Shown: positions 52,064 to 61,481 of the stretch, piece by piece
Position numbering within the stretch: position 1 is the stretch's first letter
Layout of the letters: every line of letters begins with the position of its first letter
NCBI GenBank assembly: GCA_029194665.1
Contig: JARFXO010000007.1
Location: 124,001-188,000, forward strand
DNA length: 64,000 bases
Direction: 5' to 3'
From: Nitrospira sp.
GTDB lineage: Bacteria; Nitrospirota; Nitrospiria; Nitrospirales; Nitrospiraceae
The notes under the pieces: model-generated
What the model was told of the DNA's origin: nothing
What the model saw: only the letters and a program-made list of their open reading frames with translations
The model's database searches: none
Made by a program: the position numbers and the translations under genes

Positions 52064-52335
52064 CGCGCCGTATCCATTTCGATACAGGGCTGTATCAATT
52101 TAGATCCTCCCCCCGACCGCTTCCAGCCGGTCTAGCAGCGGTTCCACACCTTCCTCGCTGCCGTAGAAAAACCATAGTGAAAATTATCCTTAGAAAGAGT
52201 ACATAGCGATGCGATCCGGCTATGTCCTTCTGCTGTTCATACTGGCAAGATGCTTGCTCAGTCCACAAATCGAAGCGCATCTCGAGTTTTGTCCCGATCT
52301 GTCTTGTATCTATTCGATCACAGAAAGGAGTGCAT

Positions 52336-53172
52336 ATGGCCAAACGAGCGGTGCTCATCGGGATCAACAAGTATCGGGTTCCTGGGTCGGATCTGAACGG
52401 CTGTGTCAATGACGTGAAGAACCTGAGTGGGGTGCTGAAGTCATACTATGGTTTTGCGGATAAAGACATCGCGACCCTTACCGATCTGAAGGCAACGAAG
52501 AAGGCGATGCAATCGGCGATCCAGAAACTGATTGCGAGCGGAAAGAAGGGCGATGTCCTGCTCCTCCATTATTCTGGGCATGGGTCGAATGTGCCGGATG
52601 ACAACGGCGACGAAGCGGACCATCGGGATGAGATCTTGTGCCCGACCGATCTGGATTGGAAAGACACGCTGCGCGATGATTGGCTTCGAAAGACGTTCGA
52701 TAAACTTCGATCGGGGGTGAGCCTCACGGTGATCATGGACTGTTGCCATTCCGGCAGCATCACTCGTGCTATCACGCCGCCGGATGCACCAAGAAGAGAG
52801 CGGTTCCTTCCTTGCCCACTCGACCTCATGGCAACCGAGTCCGGCAGAAAGCTGCGTGGGGTCCTTCGAAGCCAGCTGGGAAAGGCGCCACGCGGACGCC
52901 AGCGAAGGAGCGATATCGTCCATGCGGATATTCAAGAGTTGTTGATCACCGGCTGTCGGGATGCCCAAACGTCAGCCGATGCCGATATCGGAGGGACCTA
53001 TAACGGGGCCTTGACCTATTACTTAGTTGAGGCGATCAAAGAAGCTGAGGGCAAATTGACCTATCGGGAGCTCCATCAGCAGACAGTCACGAAACTGAAG
53101 AAGAACGATTTCGATCAGGTTCCACAACTGGAAGGGCGGAAGACTTCATTCGATCGCCAATTTCTCAGTTAA
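52336..53172 (+). CDS. Metacaspase/caspase-family (peptidase C14) protein
   Basis: 278 residues. Catalytic histidine in LLLHYSGHGSNVPD (about 75-88) and cysteine in VIMDCCHSGSI (about 133-143), the caspase-fold dyad, plus the N-terminal RAVLIGINKY and LNGC segments common to metacaspases. Start ATG 52336 has AAAGGAG 5 bases upstream; the longer frame (52222) has none. Sits 73 bases before the large CHAT gene; the two together would supply two caspase-like proteases of the island. Substrate unknown. Confidence 0.9.
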   Translation: MAKRAVLIGINKYRVPGSDLNGCVNDVKNLSGVLKSYYGFADKDIATLTDLKATKKAMQSAIQKLIASGKKGDVLLLHYSGHGSNVPDDNGDEADHRDEILCPTDLDWKDTLRDDWLRKTFDKLRSGVSLTVIMDCCHSGSITRAITPPDAPRRERFLPCPLDLMATESGRKLRGVLRSQLGKAPRGRQRRSDIVHADIQELLITGCRDAQTSADADIGGTYNGALTYYLVEAIKEAEGKLTYRELHQQTVTKLKKNDFDQVPQLEGRKTSFDRQFLS

Positions 53173-53245
53173 AGGGATAAACGCCACGACGGCCTCCAGG
53201 CCGCCGCGGTCTTTACGGAACCCATAATATCGCACAGGAGTTCCC

Positions 53246-56200
53246 ATGAGTACCAAGCTCCGGATTTTCGGCCTACCTACCTCAACGGAGAACGCTAAAA
53301 CTGCGGTTCGAGGGGAGTTGCTTCCCGAGCGCGCTGATCAATCCGAGGGTCACTTGCTTGATGCTGTAGAGGTTCTTGGTGCCTTTGATGTGGGTGCAAC
53401 GGCTCGCGCCGCAGGTGAGGGGCCCATCGCGATTGATGCCGAAGATGACGATCTCATCGAGTTCGTCCTCGAAGACGGCGTATCGATTTGGACATCGGTC
53501 GCAGCCTATCGAGATCGACGATATCGGTTGAAGCCAGAATTGCGAAAAACGAAGGAACTGGACATCGAATCGGTTCTTGGACCTGGCACTCCGAGCAGAG
53601 GAGTGAGGTCGGATATCGCGACAGGTGCGTTGCGAATCCTACGGCTGAAACGGGATGAGATCTGGGAGCAGGCGGAAGATCCAGCTAAATGGCCGGACTG
53701 GCTCAAACAGTACGGGTTTACCAAATTTGATGCACTCGGAAGCTGGCTCACGACGAAGCTCATCATCTGGCTGATCGAGAAACAACTTGATCCTCAAGAA
53801 GGACTCTATCGTTGGGCGAAGCCACAGTCAGAACATGCTCCCGCGCTGACATCTCCTGGCACGATCCATTCAGGTAAACCTCTTCTGCTTTTCATCCATG
53901 GAACGGCGTCCAGTACGAAAGGCAGTTTTGGAGGGCTGCACACGGACGATGCCTCCTCCGAATGGGAGGCGCTCACACAAACCTTCAAGGATGACATTTA
54001 CGCCTTTGAACACCGCACCATGAGTCAGAGCCCGATCGATAATGCGTTGACTCTGGCGAACGCACTTCCGGACGGAGCGCAACTGTCTCTGGTTTCACAT
54101 TCGCGCGGGGGGCAGGTTGCCGACTTACTGTGTCTTCAGGAGCTGTCGTCCGAACATATCGGTCAGTTCAGGCGGAAAGGCGGCCCATCGATCCAGGCAG
54201 ACCAACATGATCGCAAGCAGTTGGCAGAGCTCGCGAAAGTTCTTCAACGGAAAAAGTTTCAAATCACTCGGCTCATCCGTGTGGCGTGCCCCACGCAAGG
54301 GACGTTGCTGGCCTCGGAGAATTTGGATCGCTTTCTCTCAGTCTTGACCAGCCTGATCGGTCTGATTCCCGGCGTCGGCCAGTCTCCGCTGCACCATGTT
54401 GCCAAGCGCATCACGCTCGAAGTGGTCAAGGGCCGCTGGAATCCATCCCAGCTTCCGGGCCTTGAGTCGATGGTTCCCCGATCCCCTCTCGTTGCGTTGC
54501 TCAATCACCCGGAGATTGCGGCTGCCGGTGACCTCGGCGTCGTGGCAGGAGACATTGAAGGTGAAAACTGGTTCAAACGGTTGGGGGTCTTCATGACCGA
54601 CGCCTTCTTGTATGAGAATCAAGACAATGACCTGGTTGTCAACACTCAATCCATGTTCCATGGGGTGCGCCGCGTCAGGGCGTCCCGCTATGTTTTCGAC
54701 CAGGGGTCCGATGTCTCGCATTTCCGCTATTTCAGGAATGCCCGCACTCGCCATTTACTGGTTCAGTCGATTACGAACTCCGGGGAGCAATGGCCTCCTG
54801 AATTTCGCTCGCTCGAAGAAGCCAAGGTGGAACCGGTTCCCATGTTGCGTTCCATTCAAACGAGATCCGGGGCCAGCCAGCCGGTGGTGTTCGTGCTTCC
54901 GGGAATCATGGGTTCGGAGTTGCAGGCAGATGGTGAGGATGTGTGGTTGAGTTATTGGAGCCTCCTCCGGGGCCATATCGGCAAAATCGCCATGGGTGCA
55001 CCGAACGTCACCGTCCCTCGACTTGTCAGCTCCTACTACCGCGCCCTGTGCGACTATCTGGCGGATTCCCATGAAGTCATCCCCTTCGGCTACGATTGGC
55101 GTCACTCCATTACACTGGCCGCCTCTCAGCTGGCAGGCGAAGTGAAAAAGGTAGCGGAACGGACTCGTGAGCCGATCCGATTCATCGCCCACAGTATGGG
55201 CGGCCTGGTGGTTCGTCGGTTCATCCATGACCACCCGGAACTCTGGACGGCGTTGTGTGAGCGGAAGGGGTCCCGGTTTATCATGCTCGGAACGCCCAAC
55301 CGAGGATCCTACGATATGGTCGAGTCACTGTCCGGAATGGCAAAGACAGTGAAGCAACTTGCCTTACTCGATCTTGATCACACCACGAGCGAAATCGTGG
55401 ACATTGTAGCAGCCTATCAGGGTGCGCTCGAACTCTTGCCCCATGAAAAGGACGAGAAGAACAATTGGAAATACTTTTCAGCCGACACCTGGGCAGGGCT
55501 ACGGCCGGTCATGGAGTCGAAAGTCCGGCTCAACGCACAGCTACTTTCGGCCGCAAAGACCGCCGTCCAGGACCTTCCCGAAAAGATCCCCCACGCCGAT
55601 TGTATTCGCTATGTGGCGGGATGGGCCCCCAAGACCGTATGCGGAATACAGGTCGCGGACGGTCGCCTGCTCTTTCAAGCCACGGCAGAAGGCGACGGAC
55701 GCGTGACCTACAAAGCGGGCCTTCTTCCGGACATTCCCGTTTGGTATGTCGATGCCGAGCACGGCGACTTAGCGGACCACCAGCCCGCGTTCGCTGCCTA
55801 TCGAGAATTACTCGATGAAGGCGTGACCACTCGCCTCTCCACATCGCCGCTGAGCGCCGATCGAGGCGGCGCCTCGATCTTCGAGTATGAATCCGAGCCC
55901 GTCCTCTATCCCACCGCAGCCGACTTGGAGGCCGGTCTTCTCGGCAAAAAACAGAAATCCCTCCAAGTACGGACCTCTGACAAGCTCCGTGTATCCGTGT
56001 TGCACGGAGATCTCAAGCACACCAATCATCCCATCCTGATGAGCCACTACGAAGGCGACACCATTGCCGGAGCGGAGCGGATCGTAGACGGCCTTGTCGG
56101 GAAGGCCTTGTCGCAACGCTACCACTTGGGCCGTTATCCGGGACGATCGGGGACGGTGGCCGTCGTGCTGGCCCCGCCCAATGCTATTCAGAAATCCTTG

Positions 56201-58882
56201 GGTGTGCAACATGGCGCGATTGTCATCGGACTCGGCAAGTGGAGCGTATTGAGGCCTTCGGCACTCACCCAAGCCGTCCAGCAGGGTGTGATGGAGTATG
56301 GCCTGCACATCAACCAGTCCAACGGCTTGGCGGACCCATCGATGGGGGCATCGGGACTCACGATCAACAGTTTGCTGATCGGATCAAATACCTCCGCCAA
56401 CATTGCCGTGGAGGATTCGGTCAATGCCATTGTGCGCGGCGTCGTTTTGGCCAATCGTGCCCTCGCAAATCCTTCCGTCAAGAAAGAGAACCATGCATTG
56501 CCTCGCGTGACACACATCCAGTTCGTCGAACTCTATCTCGATGTAGCGGTCGATGCGGCAAAGTCCATACAGCGCGTGGCCAAGCGTATCGAACGCGAAC
56601 TCGAAACGGAGCTTGAGGTGGATCCTCGATTAAATAAGGGCAAAGACGGTCAGACCCGGCTGGTTCCGACGAGCAGCGAAGGGTACTGGCGCCGGTGGAC
56701 CATCACTGCGGTCCCCAACGTTCCTGCTCCCGAAGCCGTGAGCCTGCCGCCAGCCCTGAAGCATCGCCTCCGCACCATATTGCAAGCGGATCCGGAAAGA
56801 GATCCTCAGATTTGGAATGCCCTCCTTGAGTTAGGCTTCAGAGAGGAGAAACACGCACCTCGCCGGCCTTTCAAACTCCGGTATCTTGCCCTCTCAGACA
56901 GAGCGAGAGCTGAAGTCACCGTGCAAGAGAACCAGCCTGAACTGATCGCTCAACTGATTCAACGATCCATCAGGCAACCGACGTTCAAGCAAGATATGGC
57001 CAAAACGCTCTTCCAATTATTGATTCCTCCCGACCTCAAGGACAGCCTCCTCAACCAGGATCGTGTGGTCTTCATTCTCGACGACGTGACGGCCAACTAT
57101 CCCTGGGAGCTGATGATTGATACGGACAAGCCCCTCTGCGTTCGGATGGGCATGATCAGGCAACTTGAAACCGTCGACTACGATAAGCGCCCGCGAGACA
57201 CCACTTCAACCAGCGCGTATGTGGTCGGAGATCCCCTCACTCCCTCCAACTATCCGGAGCTTCCTGGTGCTAGGAAGGAAGCGGAGCTCGTAGCTTCCTT
57301 GCTAAGCAAGGGTAAATATGAAGTGACCCACTCTAATCAACGGCTTGGAGCCCTCGAAGTCTTGAACCAACTCTTTGCTCGACCCTATCGCATCATCCAC
57401 ATTGCCGGACATGGCTATTACAGCGAGGCGGACATTGAAACGGCTGGGGCGAAGGCCGGCGTCGTGCTCGACGACGGCCTCTTTCTCACCGCCGCAGAGA
57501 TAGCGATGCTGGATCCGATTCCGGAACTCGTGTTCCTCAACTGTTGCTACCTCGGTCAGATCGGCGGTACCGCCTACAATAAGATGGCCGCCAGCATCTC
57601 TCGCGAATTGATCAGGAAAGGCGTGCGAGCAGTCGTGGCAGCTGGGTGGCCTGTTCGAGACGACGCGGCCCTCTGTTTTGCGCAAGCGTTCTATACGAAA
57701 CTCCTCGAGAACCGTTCCTTCGGTCGAGCGCTGGAAGAAGCCAGACGGCAAACGTGGACGAGATTTCCGGAATCCAACACATGGGGGGCATATCAGGCCT
57801 ATGGAGATCCGGATTTCTGCCTCGATCCAGCTTCGCGAGCGTATGCCCTCGATCTTGACGATGTTCCCGTTGCCGTCGAGGAAGCCCTCGTCAAGCTCGA
57901 ACGACTTTCTCGCAACGAAAACCCCGTCAAAATTCAGCAGAGCTGTGCGTCAGACTGGTTGAAACAGGGACCTCTTCAGGAGCGACTCGGAGCGGTCTAC
58001 GGCGAGCGCGGCTTCTTCAAAGAAGCCACCCAACATTACAAACAGGCGGCCGAAAGCGAAGATTCTTCAAATCCTGCGACATTACGTGCGATTGAACAAT
58101 GGATCAACCTCACCGTACGGCTCGGAGAGACAGACGGTGACACGACAATAATCGATACGGCTATCGAGAGAGGCAAGCATCTTCTCGCCATTGCGGAGAC
58201 GGCAGAACGGCTGAACATCATGGGCAGCGCCTATAAGAGACTGGCACGACTGGAAAGCGATCCCTCCAAGATGAACACTCACCTGGAACAGTCGGCTGGT
58301 TATTACCGCCGAGCGGCCAAGCGGCTCCAGGACGAAGGAACACCGGATCCCTATCCGATCATCAATGAACTGGTAGTCCAGGCTCTGTTAGGGAAGAAGG
58401 GGTTCGATATCGAATCGTTGCTCGCGAAATGCGAGTCTCTGGCGCAACAGCGGTTTTACGCGACACGCAGTGCATGGGATGCGGTCACCATCGCCGATGT
58501 GGCACTCATCCGAGCGTTTCTTCGGCGGACACTCTTACAGGAAGGGGATACTCTTGTCGCGCAGTATCGATCGGCCTTTGCCGAATCGGCTGCATCTCAG
58601 CGAGAACAGGATTCAGCTCTGACTCAGATGACATTCGTAAGAGATATCCTCAAGAAACTTCCTTTTTCTAGGGAACAGGCCATCAAAACGACCATTGAAT
58701 CTTTGGAGTATATCCGAGAGCAGTTGCAGCCACAGAAGAAGGCTGAGGATCCTGCACGAATCACAACAAAACAGTCTGCCGCCTCATCATCGAGTTCAAA
58801 GACCTCGACCAAACGGAAACCGGCGAAGAATCCCGGTCGGGAGAAGGCGGCGCGTCGGTTCAAGCCGGCAAGAAAACGCTAG
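53246..58882 (+). CDS. 1878-residue multidomain protein: alpha/beta hydrolase - LCAT-like - CHAT - TPR
   Basis: Domain order by motifs: alpha/beta hydrolase (about 205-500; LLFIHGTASS near 212, SHSRGG near 284); second, LCAT-like hydrolase (540-760; VFVLPGIMGSEL near 545, AHSMGGLVVRRF near 648, FIMLGTPNRGS); a region (about 905-1110) reminiscent of a macro-like/M17 N-terminal fold; CHAT protease (about 1265-1520; histidine in IIHIAGHGYYS near 1382, cysteine in FLNCCYLGQI near 1429); TPR-like helices (1540-1830); and a Lys/Arg-rich tail (about 1840-1878). CHAT is a caspase-fold peptidase; LCAT proteins are acyltransferases or phospholipases. AGGAG 5 bases before the ATG. Linking two esterase-type and one protease domain in one chain suggests a self-processing lethal lipase. 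That mechanism is inferred. Confidence 0.88.
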   Translation: MSTKLRIFGLPTSTENAKTAVRGELLPERADQSEGHLLDAVEVLGAFDVGATARAAGEGPIAIDAEDDDLIEFVLEDGVSIWTSVAAYRDRRYRLKPELRKTKELDIESVLGPGTPSRGVRSDIATGALRILRLKRDEIWEQAEDPAKWPDWLKQYGFTKFDALGSWLTTKLIIWLIEKQLDPQEGLYRWAKPQSEHAPALTSPGTIHSGKPLLLFIHGTASSTKGSFGGLHTDDASSEWEALTQTFKDDIYAFEHRTMSQSPIDNALTLANALPDGAQLSLVSHSRGGQVADLLCLQELSSEHIGQFRRKGGPSIQADQHDRKQLAELAKVLQRKKFQITRLIRVACPTQGTLLASENLDRFLSVLTSLIGLIPGVGQSPLHHVAKRITLEVVKGRWNPSQLPGLESMVPRSPLVALLNHPEIAAAGDLGVVAGDIEGENWFKRLGVFMTDAFLYENQDNDLVVNTQSMFHGVRRVRASRYVFDQGSDVSHFRYFRNARTRHLLVQSITNSGEQWPPEFRSLEEAKVEPVPMLRSIQTRSGASQPVVFVLPGIMGSELQADGEDVWLSYWSLLRGHIGKIAMGAPNVTVPRLVSSYYRALCDYLADSHEVIPFGYDWRHSITLAASQLAGEVKKVAERTREPIRFIAHSMGGLVVRRFIHDHPELWTALCERKGSRFIMLGTPNRGSYDMVESLSGMAKTVKQLALLDLDHTTSEIVDIVAAYQGALELLPHEKDEKNNWKYFSADTWAGLRPVMESKVRLNAQLLSAAKTAVQDLPEKIPHADCIRYVAGWAPKTVCGIQVADGRLLFQATAEGDGRVTYKAGLLPDIPVWYVDAEHGDLADHQPAFAAYRELLDEGVTTRLSTSPLSADRGGASIFEYESEPVLYPTAADLEAGLLGKKQKSLQVRTSDKLRVSVLHGDLKHTNHPILMSHYEGDTIAGAERIVDGLVGKALSQRYHLGRYPGRSGTVAVVLAPPNAIQKSLGVQHGAIVIGLGKWSVLRPSALTQAVQQGVMEYGLHINQSNGLADPSMGASGLTINSLLIGSNTSANIAVEDSVNAIVRGVVLANRALANPSVKKENHALPRVTHIQFVELYLDVAVDAAKSIQRVAKRIERELETELEVDPRLNKGKDGQTRLVPTSSEGYWRRWTITAVPNVPAPEAVSLPPALKHRLRTILQADPERDPQIWNALLELGFREEKHAPRRPFKLRYLALSDRARAEVTVQENQPELIAQLIQRSIRQPTFKQDMAKTLFQLLIPPDLKDSLLNQDRVVFILDDVTANYPWELMIDTDKPLCVRMGMIRQLETVDYDKRPRDTTSTSAYVVGDPLTPSNYPELPGARKEAELVASLLSKGKYEVTHSNQRLGALEVLNQLFARPYRIIHIAGHGYYSEADIETAGAKAGVVLDDGLFLTAAEIAMLDPIPELVFLNCCYLGQIGGTAYNKMAASISRELIRKGVRAVVAAGWPVRDDAALCFAQAFYTKLLENRSFGRALEEARRQTWTRFPESNTWGAYQAYGDPDFCLDPASRAYALDLDDVPVAVEEALVKLERLSRNENPVKIQQSCASDWLKQGPLQERLGAVYGERGFFKEATQHYKQAAESEDSSNPATLRAIEQWINLTVRLGETDGDTTIIDTAIERGKHLLAIAETAERLNIMGSAYKRLARLESDPSKMNTHLEQSAGYYRRAAKRLQDEGTPDPYPIINELVVQALLGKKGFDIESLLAKCESLAQQRFYATRSAWDAVTIADVALIRAFLRRTLLQEGDTLVAQYRSAFAESAASQREQDSALTQMTFVRDILKKLPFSREQAIKTTIESLEYIREQLQPQKKAEDPARITTKQSAASSSSSKTSTKRKPAKNPGREKAARRFKPARKR

Positions 58883-58938
58883 ATGGAGAAGCGGGCAATC
58901 GTTGATTTCGGTTTTGATCAGAGGGGAGGGATGCTCCG

Positions 58939-60243
58939 ATGACTACCTGTTTTGTCGTCCAAGGTTTCGGGAAGAAGACGGACTTCACTGACGGTCGTGT
59001 ACTCGATTTGGATGCCTCCTACGCCATTATTAAGGAAGCGGTTGAGGTGGCTGGACTCAAGTGTATCCGTGCCGACGAGATTCAGCATTCCGGCACCATC
59101 GATCTGCCGATGTACCAGCAACTGTTACAGGCGGATTTGGTGATAGCGGATCTTTCGACGTACAACGTCAATGCCGCCTTCGAACTGGGCGTGCGTTATG
59201 GACTCAGGCCCCATGCCACCATCATCGTCGCCGAGGAGGGCTTCAAGAATCCGTTTGATGTCGGTCATATCGTCATCCGGCGTTATAAGCACCTGGGAGA
59301 GGATATCGGTACAAAGGAGGCGAAGCGGTTCCGTGACGATCTCAAGCAGGCCATCGCGGAGATCCTTGCCGAGCCCAAGACCGACAGTCCGGTCTATACC
59401 TTCTTGCCTCGGCTAAGCCCGCCGCGGGAGGAGCAAGCGGCGGCTTCGGTTGAGCTGAAGGCAGCTGCGGCTGCGACAGGCGGAACGCGAGGATCGGTTG
59501 GCTTCAACCAGAATGGGACCGATGCCGGCCCGGCTGCGCAAAGCGCCAAGTCCTCATTGGATGCCGCCTTGGAGAGGATTGCGGCAAGTGACTTCGTCGC
59601 CGCCTGTCCGCTGATGGAGGAGGTTCATAAGCAACGGCCCAACGACAGCTTCATCGTCCAGCAGCTCGCGCTGGCAACCTATAAGGCCAAGCAGCCGACC
59701 CCCGAAGCGGCTCTGCTCAAGGCCAAAAAGATTCTTGAGGAACTGTCGCCGGCTACGACCAACGATCCGGAGACGTTGGGGCTGTGGGGCGCGATTCACA
59801 AACGGCTGTGGGATCTCAATGGTCAGAAGTCAGACCTGAACGAGAGCATCGTGGCCTATGAGCGTGGGTTCTATCTCAAGCAGGACTACTACAACGGCAT
59901 CAACCTCGCGCTCTTGCTTGACCTTCGAGGATTGATTGCCCTCAAGGCTGGCCAACGCGATGAAGGCGTCGCGGACGTCGTGCAAGCCAGGCGAATCCGA
60001 CGTGATGTGATTCGCTATGCTGAGCAGGCGCTTGCGAACGATATGACGGACGACAAACGCTACTGGGTTGTCGCGACGCTTTGGGAAGCAACGATGGGAT
60101 TGCGCGACGAAGCGGAGGCGCAAAAGTGGCGGGCCCGGGCGCGAGCGCTAAGGGTGCCGGCCTGGATGCTCGAAACCACTGAGAGCCAGATCCGCTCCAG
60201 CCAGGCGAGGTTGCTGGAGATTGCGCAGCTGAGCGCCCAATGA
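58939..60243 (+). CDS. TIR/NDT-like - DUF4071 (TRAFs-binding) protein
   Basis: 434 residues. N-terminal domain (1-130): CFVVQGFGKKTDF, LLQADLVIADLSTYNVNAAFELGVRYGLR with the superfamily glutamate in FELG, and FDVGHIVIRRYKH. After a low-complexity linker (about 170-200, A/E/G-rich) comes an alpha-solenoid DUF4071-like region (about 205-420). It is the sister of the protein at 50078 but lacks the C-terminal SLOG part. It directly follows the CHAT gene (56-base gap). Ribosome site GGGAGG about 10 bases before the ATG. Confidence 0.83.
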   Translation: MTTCFVVQGFGKKTDFTDGRVLDLDASYAIIKEAVEVAGLKCIRADEIQHSGTIDLPMYQQLLQADLVIADLSTYNVNAAFELGVRYGLRPHATIIVAEEGFKNPFDVGHIVIRRYKHLGEDIGTKEAKRFRDDLKQAIAEILAEPKTDSPVYTFLPRLSPPREEQAAASVELKAAAAATGGTRGSVGFNQNGTDAGPAAQSAKSSLDAALERIAASDFVAACPLMEEVHKQRPNDSFIVQQLALATYKAKQPTPEAALLKAKKILEELSPATTNDPETLGLWGAIHKRLWDLNGQKSDLNESIVAYERGFYLKQDYYNGINLALLLDLRGLIALKAGQRDEGVADVVQARRIRRDVIRYAEQALANDMTDDKRYWVVATLWEATMGLRDEAEAQKWRARARALRVPAWMLETTESQIRSSQARLLEIAQLSAQ

Positions 60244-60304
60244 CCGCTCACGAGTAGAAGCCCAATGTATCAACGATCACGTACGATCTGAGGAAGGAGG
60301 CACC

Positions 60305-61441
60305 ATGAGCGAGCATCTGAACGCCCGCATCACGGCCAAAGGACCAAAGAAAATTCTTGCCCTCGACGGCGGCGGGATTCGCGGCATGATGACCATCGAG
60401 GTGCTGGCGCAAATCGAGAACCTTCTGCGGAAAAACCTGAACAAGGGAGAGGGTTTTCGACTGGCCCACTTCTTTGATTTCGTCGCGGGCACGAGTACGG
60501 GAGCGATCATCGCGGCCTGCATTTCCTATGGCATGAAGGTGTCCGAGATCCGTGATTTCTATATCAGTAGCGGCGAGAAGATGTTCGATAAAGCCTTTGT
60601 GCTCAAACGCTTTCGCCATAAGTATGAGGATGAGAAGCTTGCGGAAAAGTTACAAGAGGTATTCGGCAAGGACACCACGCTGGGGAGTGACAAGCTGCAG
60701 ACGGTCCTCATGATGGTTATGCGCAACGCCACGACGGATTCCCCGTGGCCTATGTCGAATAATCCCTTTGCGAAGTACAACCAGCGGGACCGAAAGGACG
60801 GCAATCTCAATATTCCGCTGTGGCAACTGATCCGTGCGAGTACAGCGGCGCCGGTGTATTTCCCCCCTGAAGTAGTGACGTTCGCTCCGGGAACGCCGAA
60901 GGAGTATCAATTTATCTTCGTCGATGGTGGGATTACTATGTACAACAATCCCTCCTTCCAAGCCTTTCTGATGGCGACTGTGGAGCCGTATAAGATGGGG
61001 TGGGCGACCGGGGAGGAGCAGTTGCTGGTGGTGTCAATCGGCACTGGGACTAGTCCTCAGGCGAATTTCAATTTGGCACCTGAAGAGTTGAATGTGATGT
61101 ACAACGCCACATCGCTGCCTTCTGCGTTGATGTATGCTGCGCTCAATGAACAGGATTTGCTGTGCCGGGTCTTTGGGAACTGTTTGGCCGGGGATCTGCT
61201 CGATCGAGAGGTGGGGGATCTCATCGGGAAGAAGGGGCCGGTTTCACCCAAACTCTTCACCTATATGCGCTATAACGCAGAGCTCAGCAAACAAGGCCTC
61301 GCCGATCTGGGGTTGAGTGAGATCAAACCAGAAGATGTGCAACAACTGGATTCCGTCGAGCACATCGACAAGCTGCTGCGCGTGGGCCAAGCCGTCGCGA
61401 CGCGCAAAGTGTCGCCGGAGCACTTCAAGGGATTTGTTTGA
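60305..61441 (+). CDS. Patatin-like phospholipase
   Basis: 378 residues. Patatin features in order: oxyanion loop DGGGIRG (about 19-25), nucleophile GTSTG (about 64-68), PVYFPPEV, and the DGG aspartate in FVDGGITMYNNP (about 206-208). The Ser-Asp dyad looks intact, so it is probably an active phospholipase A. Cytosolic, no signal peptide. Patatins are common effectors in anti-phage defence (CBASS and related systems), where they degrade membranes after a signal. AGGAGG precedes the ATG. Follows the DUF4071 gene by 61 bases; its activating partner may be encoded nearby. Confidence 0.92.
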   Translation: MSEHLNARITAKGPKKILALDGGGIRGMMTIEVLAQIENLLRKNLNKGEGFRLAHFFDFVAGTSTGAIIAACISYGMKVSEIRDFYISSGEKMFDKAFVLKRFRHKYEDEKLAEKLQEVFGKDTTLGSDKLQTVLMMVMRNATTDSPWPMSNNPFAKYNQRDRKDGNLNIPLWQLIRASTAAPVYFPPEVVTFAPGTPKEYQFIFVDGGITMYNNPSFQAFLMATVEPYKMGWATGEEQLLVVSIGTGTSPQANFNLAPEELNVMYNATSLPSALMYAALNEQDLLCRVFGNCLAGDLLDREVGDLIGKKGPVSPKLFTYMRYNAELSKQGLADLGLSEIKPEDVQQLDSVEHIDKLLRVGQAVATRKVSPEHFKGFV

Positions 61442-61481
61442 AGCAGCCGTACGGCCGAGATCGTTGGTCAGGACTGGTGAG

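Noticed and set aside
52209-52335. Upstream extension of the caspase frame
   Set aside because: No ribosome site and no caspase similarity before ATG 52336, which has AAAGGAG upstream.
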